Part shown: piece by piece, positions 1 through 9,000 of the stretch
How positions within the stretch are numbered: position 1 is the stretch's first letter
Layout: every line of letters starts with the position of its first letter
Assembly: GCA_900660155.1 (NCBI GenBank)
Contig: CABFPE010000173.1
Span: 934,470-956,891, forward strand
Source of the DNA: Hofstenia miamia
Taxonomy: Eukaryota > Xenacoelomorpha > Acoela > Hofsteniidae
DNA: 22,422 bases
Direction: 5' to 3'
Made by a program: the position numbers and the translations under genes
Notes under the pieces: model-generated
Told to the model about the DNA's origin: nothing
The model's database searches: none
Seen by the model: the letters and a program-made list of their open reading frames with translations, nothing else

Positions 1-169
1 ATGTAGGGATTCTGAGTGTTATCATAAACGAAGAATAATTAAATTAGCTTATTCCGTAAATTTCTTAATTCCGGTGTGAATGTAGGGATTCTGAGTGTTA
101 TCATAAACGAAGAATAATTAAATTAGCTTATTCCGTAAATTTCTTAATTCCGGTGTGAATGTAGGGATT
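1..169. repeat. 79-bp tandem repeat at the left window edge
   Basis: Two perfect 79-bp units (1-79 and 80-158) are followed by 11 matching bases of a third unit beginning at 159, after which the sequence diverges. Each unit begins ATGTAGGGATTCTGAGTG and ends CCGGTGTGA. The array starts at base 1, so it probably continues to the left of the window. No coding frame or known satellite family is recognised. Identity between the units is complete, which means recent amplification or homogenisation. Confidence 0.9.
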
Positions 170-1234
170 TCTCTTTATTTACAAACTAGTGTGCGAGACG
201 CAGTTCGCGCTTTATTTACTCTCGATAATTTATTGGCTTAATTCATTAATATAAGCATGTAGTCGATCGATAAAGAAATGCAATTGATGCACTTGAGATG
301 AAGACTGCCATTGGGTGAAGTAATATCTCGCAGTTCACTTTTATGCACAAGTAACGTCCAATTATATATTTAAAAGAAAATACGAAGTCACTTGTTAACA
401 TTCTATTAAAATTTCCGAATCAGGGCACTTATTGCTTACTAAATTGAATTGAATATAACTTTTCAGTAAACCTGTGGTTGCTAATCAGCATTGCTTTTTT
501 AAATCATTTCACTCCTAATTTACTTAATATTTCAACTAATATTTTAATTTTATTAATGGTTACCAAATAAATTTTAGAGTAATTTACCTATAGAATTTGG
601 TTTTTATATAGATATATGTTGATAAAAAATGACAAATTTAATCTTGAAATCCCTGAAAACAGACATTTACTCATTAATATAAACACGAGGTGAAAACAAC
701 CACCTGTGTAGACAGACTTCAGTCTCAAGACCGTGGAGCACGAAGTAAACTCCACGCAGAAATTGACACGGGCTGGGTCCGACCCAAGATTTAGGAAATT
801 ACAGACAAAAAATGGGCAGAATAAAATAAATTGTAACGTAAGTTTGTAAACATAAATAAATTTTGCACCTATCCCTTCAATAATTTATTATTAGAGTGGG
901 TAAGCAAACAGAATTGCATATTCCATCCATTAATGAGAAAATAATAATTTCAGTACACAATCGATGTGTTCAAATGGATCAATAAATAATGACCGGCCGA
1001 AACGGGCTATAGAAATTCCAAAACGGCCTTGAAATAATAGATGACGAGCCGGGCCTGAAAGTTTCGGTCCATGTCCATCTGTGACTCCACGTTATCAACC
1101 CACTAGATAGGTGCATTCGTGTATATTGTTATTGATTTTTTGTTAATTAAACGAAAATCGTTTTGAACGGCTCTAATTCCTCTAATTTCGAATTACAAAA
1201 TATTAGTTTTGAAAATTTTAATTGAATCTAAAGT

Positions 1235-1329
1235 AAAAGTTGTGAACAAAGTTGTAGGTCTGAACGCGATAAAACTTTGTTGTGAATATTTTAATTTCCA
1301 AAAAGTTGTGAACAAAGTTGTAGGTCTGA
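1235..1329. repeat. 29-bp perfect direct repeat, spacing 66 bp
   Basis: The 29-base string beginning AAAAGTTGTGAACAAAG and ending GTAGGTCTGA occurs at 1235-1263 and again at 1301-1329 without mismatch. The 37-bp spacer shares a partial AACTTTGTTGTGAA match. It is a local duplication of unknown meaning. Confidence 0.85.
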
Positions 1330-1500
1330 GCACTACTTAAGAGAACCATTGAATACTGTTTTTATCCGATTTACATAAATTTCTTCAACTTTAAAGAGTG
1401 TTATTGTTAAATAATTAGCTTGTTTGACGAATGTTTGACGGAAAATATCATAATTATTTCGATTTTATTTTGTCTGACGGGAGGTTTGATGGCGTGTGAT

Positions 1501-1567
1501 GGGTGATACACTGGCAAACATTTTGTTTACTTAATATTGGTCATACAAATTTCATAGTGTATCACCC
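1501..1567. repeat. 12-bp perfect inverted repeat (hairpin potential)
   Basis: GGGTGATACACT at 1501-1512 is exactly complementary to AGTGTATCACCC at 1556-1567, separated by 43 bases. It could be a protein-binding dyad, a small hairpin, or degraded ends of a tiny mobile element. No flanking target-site duplication was found. Confidence 0.6.
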
Positions 1568-1728
1568 CCTTTAAAGATGATTAATAATCTGTTTTGCAAT
1601 AATTTGGCTAATGTTTCTTTAGATATTGCAACTGTTTGCGTGACGTGATTGTTTTAAACTTGTATCTGTTACATAAACGTTTTAATATTTTATTAAATTT
1701 TATTAAATGTTCTACCGATTTACTTTAG

Positions 1729-2004
1729 GCTGCAGCGAATGCCAAAGCCAATCAAGGCGACTGCTTTATCAAAGTCACTGTCATCACAGAAGGCAAGCGA
1801 CAGAAGACACGTGTATCGGGCTTCCAGCAGTTCGACATTAAACCGTCTGATGCTAAAAAGACTCTGGCTAAGCGGTTGGGAGCCGGTTGTAATTTAGATA
1901 AAGAAACTGTTGTTTTACAAGGAGACTGTGGTGACTACCTTCTATCCAACATACCCAAAATATGGCCAACAATTGATGAAGATCAAATTGATATCAATAA
2001 TTAG
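1729..2004 (+). CDS. DENR: DENR-like density-regulated protein, terminal exon (SUI1 domain)
   Basis: The 91 residues and TAG stop form an SUI1/eIF1-like domain. Diagnostic matches to DENR are KVTVI..., TRVSGFQQFDI (family TRVxGLxxFxI), DAKKTLAKRLGAGC, VVLQGDCGDYL (family IIIQGDFTDD) and the tail IWPTIDEDQIDI (family WPxxDDDxI). DENR pairs with MCTS1 on the 40S subunit and acts in re-initiation and recycling of post-termination ribosomes in the cytoplasm. The exon is preceded by a TTTACTTTAG acceptor (AG at 1727-1728) and opens in phase 0; a second AG six bases further would also keep frame. The N-terminal half is in exons not visible in this window. Base composition is clearly less AT-rich than the surroundings. 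eIF2D also carries an SUI1 domain, but the WP(x)xD(E/D)D tail favours DENR. An ATTAAA lies at 2011-2016, only seven bases after the stop. Confidence 0.8.
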   Translation, partial: AAANAKANQGDCFIKVTVITEGKRQKTRVSGFQQFDIKPSDAKKTLAKRLGAGCNLDKETVVLQGDCGDYLLSNIPKIWPTIDEDQIDINN

Positions 2005-2475
2005 ATGTTTATTAAATTTTGATTACATGTTGTAAGAGAATTCTATTTGAATAGCGCGCGTTTTTGTAGAACGTTGGAGGAAATTAGGAAGCATGCTTTA
2101 ACAAAAGCTGCTGGCGTCACTTTATTATCTGATTTAGGATTGATTTCTTATAGTTTATCATTCTAATGTTGCATGAAAATTATTTCTAGACACCAATGAT
2201 TCGCTTGTATTTTATGAAAATTGTGCACTCAATATCATTTGTTATTATCTTACGTTCATTTTCAGTTATTAAAATTGTTAATTTGTCTTCCTCCGCCGGG
2301 ATTTGAATTTGCAGATGCCATTTCGAAGTATTTGTATTTGATTCTCATTCTTTCATTACTTCAAGGAATATATGTATTTCAACTTAATTTACTATTTATG
2401 TACTACTTTATATTGTTCTTTATAATGCCTTTGTGGTTGTAGTTGTTTACATTTTCTCTTCATTTCTGTTTTAGA
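2005..2475 (+). other. DENR-PAXBP1 intergenic region with acceptor abutting the next ATG
   Basis: No gene is seen in these 471 bp. The last bases before the PAXBP1 start read TTTCTGTTTTAG (AG at 2473-2474), a textbook 3' splice site one base before the ATG at 2476. A 5'UTR intron or a trans-splice site would explain it; an ordinary promoter plus unspliced leader would not require it. No TATA box is evident. Confidence 0.5.
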
Positions 2476-4743
2476 ATGTTTGTTAGAAAAAGACGTCAAA
2501 ACGTGCGGGTGAGACGTACTTCTGCAAGTGGCGAGTCTGATGAAGATTGCTCCGATAGTAAACCACAACATTTGCCTGTAAAAGGCGCCAGTGGTTTATC
2601 TTTTCAAAACGAGGAGGAAGATGAAGTAGTTTTTAAAGTTAAGAAGCCTTCTGAGACTTTGAAATTCAAAAAACGTGCAGAAAAAGAAAGGAAACGTCGA
2701 GAAAAAGAGTCCAAACCACCTCTTCAAGATGAAGGTTTAAGTGTAACTTGTAAAAAACTAATTTCACCTAGTATATCTGATGATGAGCCTGAAACTATTC
2801 CGACTACAATAGAATCCAAATTTGGTGTTGCGCGAGGATTAGAACATGGCTACATACCGAATGCAGCGGCTATACATGCTGCTAGAAAGCAACGCCAATT
2901 AGCAAGAGATGAGGGTTGCATTGAGGCACCCATCGTTTCCCGCGATCCTGTATTTTCTAAACAAGACGATTCTAGCGATGAAGATGAAAGGCTCGTTATG
3001 ATAGGAAAAAGAAATAATGCATTAGAAAGCCGCTTATCTATGCAAGAAGCTCTGGAACAAGAAGACAGCAATAGTGATACGGAACTAATTCGTTGGGAGA
3101 AGGAACAATTTAAAAAGGCTGTTGGATCTCGTAATTTTGTTATAGAGGAACCAGTTGCTGCTGCGATCATATCAACAGCTAATGTAGAATCTACTGAAAT
3201 CCCTCCTGAGTTAGATCCTGCGTCTGTAGAACGAAAATGTGATGAGCTGCGATCTATTTTACAAAACCTACAATTTGAGTATGAGAATAATACCCGGGCG
3301 AGTGATCAACGACTGGATGGTTTGGTTAAATGTAAAACCTCATTGCGTAAAGCTCAAGAGCGGGTCCCTGTTCTTGAAAAGCGATATGCTTTTGTTCAAA
3401 ACATACAATCCTTTTTCCGCGATTTGACAGATTGCTGGAATGAAAAGAGCTCCGCAATAATTGATCTGGAACGATGTGTTTATGACACATACAGCAATGC
3501 AGCTGCTCGTTTATCTACAAGATTAACTAATTTAGTTAAAGCCGAGGCTGCCGAGCATCGCGTTAATGTTCTGATGGTGTGTGACGAAAAATCAGTTTAT
3601 GAAAAGGATACTAATTTTGATGTTGATCAACTTAATATTGAATATGAAGTTCCTGAAGAAGAATTGAATACATTAATGCAGGAGTCCGCAGAGAGGGCTC
3701 TATTGGAAGCTCGGGCTTTGCATTTGTTTGACGACGTGAAAACTGAATTCGTCGATTTGCGTAAGCTGATTGCCCGCTTTACAGAATGGAATTCAATTTA
3801 CCCATCTTCCTACCAAGCTGCATATGCTTCTCTTTGCTTACCCAGACTTGTCGCACCACTCGTACGAATTCAAATGCTTTTATGGAATCCTTTAGATAAG
3901 AGTTACCGAGCATTTGAAGACTTTCCTTGGTTTGAAATACTGTGTGGCTTTGGAGATATAGATGTTGAAGGGAATCCTGATTTAGAATTGGTACCCAAAG
4001 TAGTCGAGATGGTTGTCATGAAAAAGCTAACCTTTTTCGCTTCCAAGGTTTATGATATTTCCTCTTATGAACATACCTACACACTATTTAATTTAATTGC
4101 AGAAATGTTTGACATTTATCCTTCCTTATCACCTGATAGCAGATATTGCCAAGATTTTATTATTGGATTGCTTTCAAGAATGAATGAAAGTGCTGCTGAT
4201 CATTGTTTCATTCCTATATACACATCCCAGCTAATGGAACTTCATCCACCAATGAAGTCTTTCTTGTATAGACAATATAAAAGAGTGTTTACAATATTCT
4301 CCAACATGGTTTACTGGGCACCATTGATTAATCCAGAAAGTTTACAGACAGTGGCTGTTGATACTGTTTTAAATCGGCATCTTTTACAGTCTTTAACTGC
4401 GATGAATGTTTCGAATACATTATTCAGACTTTTGGATGATATTTGTATCAAGATACCTGCCAAGTGGTGGTTTGGCGATCTTGATGGAAACAAAACAATA
4501 CCTTGTTTAGAACCACTTGCACGTTTTATCAGTCAAACTGCAAGTACAGTTTACAGAGTCAGCCTTGGAAATACTGTTTTAGCAGAAACTCAGGAACTTA
4601 ACAATTTTGATCGTGCAGAATTGACCGCCGATACCAAAAAACTTCTTTTACTTTTAGTTGATATTCATGCTTATGACCAAGCACTTTTGTTCATAGAAAA
4701 TCAAGGCCTTATGCAATGGAGACCTTTAATCCCAAATCAATGA
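2476..4743 (+). CDS. PAXBP1: PAXBP1/GCFC1-type GC-rich sequence DNA-binding factor homologue, complete
   Basis: A 755-codon single open frame. The start MFVRKRRQNVRVRR matches the MF-[basic]-NVRxR opening typical of PAXBP1; the in-frame extension upstream of this ATG has no Met and contains a splice acceptor, so 2476 is preferred. Layout: about residues 1-85 acidic/basic low-complexity (SDEDCSDSK, runs of KERKRREKE), about 90-250 charged linker with DSSDEDE and EDSNSDTE acidic patches, about 250-330 predicted coiled coil including KRYAFVQNIQSFFRDL..C..EK (family signature), then the GCFC domain, about 430-700, with SSYQAAYASLCLPRLVAPL and FPWFEILCGFG. Family members are nuclear; vertebrate PAXBP1 links PAX3/7 to H3K4 methyltransferase complexes, and the GCFC family is also associated with the spliceosome. 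Human PAXBP1 is somewhat longer and multi-exonic, whereas this copy has no intron in its coding region. The frame is intact, so it looks functional rather than a dead retrocopy. Confidence 0.92.
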   Translation: MFVRKRRQNVRVRRTSASGESDEDCSDSKPQHLPVKGASGLSFQNEEEDEVVFKVKKPSETLKFKKRAEKERKRREKESKPPLQDEGLSVTCKKLISPSISDDEPETIPTTIESKFGVARGLEHGYIPNAAAIHAARKQRQLARDEGCIEAPIVSRDPVFSKQDDSSDEDERLVMIGKRNNALESRLSMQEALEQEDSNSDTELIRWEKEQFKKAVGSRNFVIEEPVAAAIISTANVESTEIPPELDPASVERKCDELRSILQNLQFEYENNTRASDQRLDGLVKCKTSLRKAQERVPVLEKRYAFVQNIQSFFRDLTDCWNEKSSAIIDLERCVYDTYSNAAARLSTRLTNLVKAEAAEHRVNVLMVCDEKSVYEKDTNFDVDQLNIEYEVPEEELNTLMQESAERALLEARALHLFDDVKTEFVDLRKLIARFTEWNSIYPSSYQAAYASLCLPRLVAPLVRIQMLLWNPLDKSYRAFEDFPWFEILCGFGDIDVEGNPDLELVPKVVEMVVMKKLTFFASKVYDISSYEHTYTLFNLIAEMFDIYPSLSPDSRYCQDFIIGLLSRMNESAADHCFIPIYTSQLMELHPPMKSFLYRQYKRVFTIFSNMVYWAPLINPESLQTVAVDTVLNRHLLQSLTAMNVSNTLFRLLDDICIKIPAKWWFGDLDGNKTIPCLEPLARFISQTASTVYRVSLGNTVLAETQELNNFDRAELTADTKKLLLLLVDIHAYDQALLFIENQGLMQWRPLIPNQ

Positions 4744-5882
4744 CTCTAGTAAATTTTTCCTCAAATGGCCTTCTGTGTCCGAATTTCATTTTCTTTAAGA
4801 AAATCAATGTCTTTGTATTTTCTTTGATTAACCGATGATGTTCACATGTTGAATTCAAAGATTGTTTGTGTTAATATATCTTTTAAATACTAGTAAATAT
4901 TCACATTTTCTACATATCATGAATTTATGTTGTATTCTATTTATTTTTATTCATATTTTACATAAGCCACAATTTGTTTTTTCAAAATTCCATTTTAGAT
5001 CACTTTTGTTGTTTCCAATTTTTACAAAGTTCTTATTGTAAATTGAAATGACAAATTTTGATACTTGCTATTAAGTGTTTTATTCTATCATTAAATTTAT
5101 TTCCAATATCCATTTTTCGCTATGAATTAGAATGATTGCTCTACCATTTCCAAATCAATTTTTTTTTAAAATATTTAAAACCACATCTAGACTAGGAAAA
5201 TTGAACAATAGTGCACGTTTACATTTCATTTTATTGCTTCAAAAGTGAATCTCTCACTGAAAAACATTGTGTTCCAAGTTTATTCCTACAATTAGTATTA
5301 GATTGCTGTCTTGAAGCTTATAGTTTTGTATTTTTTCGGGTTAAGTCATAGTATTTTACAATATATTGCTATTTGGGAAAAACTCAAATGGGACCTTCCT
5401 CTCCGAATTTTAATTGTACATCTATAGTTTTTTTATTTTAAATAGCGTAATACAAGCGTTGCTTGTCTATTTTCTATAACTTTTCAATACTTTTTGCACT
5501 TCTCTTACTATTTTAGGATATACATATATATACATTTTTCCAAATAATATACAAGAACAAAACTGTAAAATTTAAAATAGACCCAACTGCAATAAGAAAT
5601 TAAAATTGTAATAAGCACGCGTAAAAAAATAATTGGAAAAACACAATTTTACATTAAGGTTACTCAATGTACTGATTTTTTCGAATATCTAACTTATTCT
5701 GATTTTTCAGCGGGCCAAACTTTAGAAAGTTTTTAAAAGACGATGCGTTTGATGCATTTCGTATTTAGCAATTATGTTTCTTATGTTTACTAATACGTAC
5801 CTTCTGATTGAAAGTAAATAATATTACAAGACTGCAATTAATAGTTTATCCTCTAGAGAATTAGTATTTGCTGTTTCAGTAT
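4744..5882 (+). other. PAXBP1 3' flank and ADCK1 5' flank
   Basis: About 1.1 kb of very AT-rich sequence without a supported gene on either strand. No canonical AATAAA was found close to the PAXBP1 stop; an ATTAAA variant lies near 5090. Immediately before the ADCK1 ATG the sequence reads TTTGCTGTTTCAG followed by TAT (AG at 5878-5879), again an acceptor-like site within 3 bases of the start codon. Confidence 0.5.
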
Positions 5883-6005
5883 ATGCTGAGAAGGTTTTTC
5901 AAAGTAGGTGGCGCTACTTTGGCTGTGGGACTTGGAGGATATTCATATTACACTTATGATTCCCGCACATTCCTCCCAACAAGAGTGGGTAGAGCAGCCT
6001 TAACG
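5883..6005 (+). CDS. ADCK1: ADCK1 exon 1 (residues 1-41)
   Basis: Starts at ATG 5883 and ends at the ACG codon before donor GTATAC. It encodes the targeting segment and the family-specific TRVGRAALT, matching the RVGRA stretch of relatives. Intron 1 (6006-6044) is only 39 nt and contains in-frame TAA, so it must be removed for the protein to continue. Confidence 0.85.
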
Positions 6006-9000
6006 GTATACATCTCACTGTAAATGAACTGATTAAAAATTTAGATCTACAATGTAGTTGATGTTTACAAAACTTTTTTCAAATCAAGCAAAACTCTATC
6101 TAAGGATGAGTACAACAATGGATTAAGTGCAGTATGTTTTTTTAGTTAAATACATGTATTCATTAAAATTCCGAACACAATTCACGTTTTTTACGGGGAA
6201 ATTTTTCAATATATGTTTTGTAACTTATGTTTTTGAAATAATCTTATTTAATATACACATAATCTGGAATGTGAATCTTACCGGTTTTCGGCAAACTACG
6301 TATTTAGCGCCAATTTTATACTTAATTTACAAAGAAATTTTCATTCACATCTATTCACAATTTTTTGTGTCTGTACTATTTACAATATCAAGGCATAAAA
6401 AATATTGGCTTATTAAAAAAACTTCTTTCTTAATACCATTTGGTGATTGGTGCTAAACATAAAGGAAAATTTGAAAAAATGTATATATATATATTTCAAG
6501 ACTGCTTGTAAATTTTTACTTTGTTGTACGAGGAGAATTTGAAATTTTAAATATCGTGTACCTAATTTTATTTTCACCAAGAGTATGATTCAAGATGCAC
6601 AAAATGATCTGCAACAATATTATTTTGTTGTTACAGTTTCCCCTTGCACCATAAATTTTTGTTTGGGCATAAATATAGCATTGGAACACGCAAATTGAAT
6701 GATTTTATGCAACATGCAATCATTTATCTTCAGATATAGCATTTTTATTTCTCTAAGTTGAACCTTTCTGAATCGTTTGTGTGTGTGTGTGTGACTATAT
6801 GATATTAAATATATCCAGGGAAAGCCATTTCTCAATCAACGTGTTAATGCCAATTGAAGAGTTGGGTGATTTGGAAAAAATCTGCTTTCTCTTAATAGAT
6901 TTGTAGGTAAATTGCATTTAGGTGCACTACTCATGTGCTGATAAACTGCATAAGCTTTGTTGTGATAACGGTTCTGTGTATATCAAGTTAGGACAAATAA
7001 TCGGCTCCATGGACTACCTCCTTCCTTATGAATATGTTTCAACGCTGAAAGAGCTGCACTCGGAATCGCCACTAACGCCCTATCCTGAAATCGTAATGTC
7101 GCTTGAGAAGGAACTTAATTCTAAGGTAATTTTACAACTGGTGTAGTTTAAGGGCATTTTATTGGTTGCTTAATTCTGCATATTAGATCTTTAAGAATAC
7201 CAAGTTTCTTGTCCATTTTCTTAACAATTTTCTCCAGCCTATTACGGGAAATGTGGGGATTGCGACACACTGATTGGTAAGTCTGTTCCCCGGTATGGTG
7301 ATAATTTGCGATAAAATTATTCCCTGTGTTTTCAATGGAAAATTCCATCTTTAGAAGCCTTTCAAATTCTTCACTTACTTAATGTTCCGATAATAAAGGG
7401 TCTAAGCTCCAAGTCCGAAACAATAGCCTCAACTATTTTGTTGAGCGAATTAAATTTGGAAATGCAAGAAGAAACTAAATTCTATCCAGTGATGTTTTCA
7501 TGTTTTAGATATTCTTTGGTGAGTTATGAGCATTTCATAAAATTCTATAGAAACTAGCACAATTTATAAAAAAAATGTATGGATTTATTTAGGTACTAAT
7601 GTCAACCATAGTTTATTGCTTTGTATAGTATGTTCATATGAATTATTCCACGAAATATTAAGTGCAATTCTCTTCATAGTTTAGAGATTTTTTTCTTAAA
7701 AGTTTGAATATTTTCGTCAAAATTTGCTTAATACCGGATTTCCCAAAAGTCATTATAAAGGGTAAAGGAATTTCAATTATTTCAAATTTTTATTTTCTAA
7801 CAAACAATAGTATTAAATGATGAAAGTAACATTGGTGGGGTGTTCTAAATGTCATTCAATGTGACCATCATCACTTTCTATAATCAACTGCAGGTGATCA
7901 AGCAAGGATGGCACTGTCTGGATTTGATCAAATGTTATTTGTTGAGTAGCTGCTGATATTCGAAGCAAATTTAGAGCAATAAGTCTATGTTTATAATCAG
8001 AAATCTTGGATAACCACTTAGTACATCTTCCTTAAAAATTTTCAAGACGTGCGATATCGGAAAATGATGGAAATCATACAGGAGACGCATACATTAAGAT
8101 TGGTAAAATCATTGTTCTATAAAGAGTAATTTTGGTAGATGTATTGGTGATACATGACAGAGAACGACGTAAAAACATATAAACACAGTTGCATTTTACT
8201 AGTTTGTGAGATATATATTCCGATTAGGATAAGTTGTTTCTAACATAAACACCAAAATCTTGCACTAGTGAACTAGGGCAAACATCAATATCATTAGCAA
8301 GTTGTTAAAGAAGCTTAGTAATATTTTCAAAAATAATAATTTTGAGAATTAAACTCCATCTTGTTGTCGACAGCCCATTTTAAAAGAGAAAGTTGTTCAT
8401 TTCGGAGATTTCCAGAATTGCTGCTGCAAATTTTTTAAGTCATCTGCCAAGAGATATACATCTGTGCTAGCAAGATTCAGGTAGGTCATTTATGAAGCAG
8501 AGAAATAGTAAAGGTCCAAGTGAGGAGCTTTGAGGCACTCCACTAGTAACTGGTAAAGGACTAGAGACAACTCTTTTGCAATGGACTTCTTGAACATGAT
8601 TTGTTAGGAATGATGCAGTTATTGAATGAAAATTACCAACAATATCAAAATTATTTTGTAGTTTCCAATGAGTAAATCATGAGATACTCTATCAAAAGCT
8701 TTTCGAAAATCTAAGTAAAAAGCTGCTGAGCTAATTCCTGCATCAAAATCATGATAAATATTGTCAACGTACGTTAGTAATTGAGTGATTGGTAAATCCA
8801 AACTGTGTAGAAGTTAGTCTATTTTTAATTATAGATAGTAGTTCATTAAAAATAAGTTTTTCAAACAAAAGTGAAATTTTTAGAAGAATGCTAATTCCAC
8901 GGTAATTTTTAACAACTATTTTGTACAATGGTAAAATTTTTGCCACTTTCCACTCTTGAGGGAATTCACCAAGTTCAATGCAATAATTAAAAAGATTAGG

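Larger units (their letters stand above)
170..1728. other. Non-coding stretch upstream of the DENR-like exon, probably intron
   Basis: I see no convincing exon on either strand; in particular the cysteine-rich N-terminal half expected of DENR is not here. Because the exon at 1729 opens with a splice acceptor, at least its right part should be intron. Small structures seen: a 7-bp hairpin CGTGGAG/CTCCACG (732-738 with 750-756), a 29-bp perfect direct repeat (1235-1263 and 1301-1329), and a 12-bp perfect inverted repeat (1501-1512 with 1556-1567). The patches near 720-790 and 990-1090 are richer in GC than their surroundings but are interrupted by stops. Confidence 0.6.

Noticed and set aside
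1..1329. CRISPR-like array from direct repeats
   Set aside because: The repeats are contiguous (79 bp) or only two copies (29 bp), and the genome is eukaryotic.
2221..2442. 73-codon + strand ORF before PAXBP1
   Set aside because: Begins at TTG, consists of hydrophobic AT-driven residues, has no motif, and lies in the intergenic space leading to a splice acceptor.
2850..3170. Minus-strand ORF of 106 codons
   Set aside because: Antisense shadow of the well-supported PAXBP1 coding region; composition mirrors it. The ORFs at 3239-3427 (+) and 4311-4493 (-) are rejected for the same reason.
6127..6456. 109-codon + strand ORF in intron 2
   Set aside because: Phe/Ile/Tyr-rich AT-driven sequence overlapping a strong GTATGT donor; no homology expected and no start or splice context.
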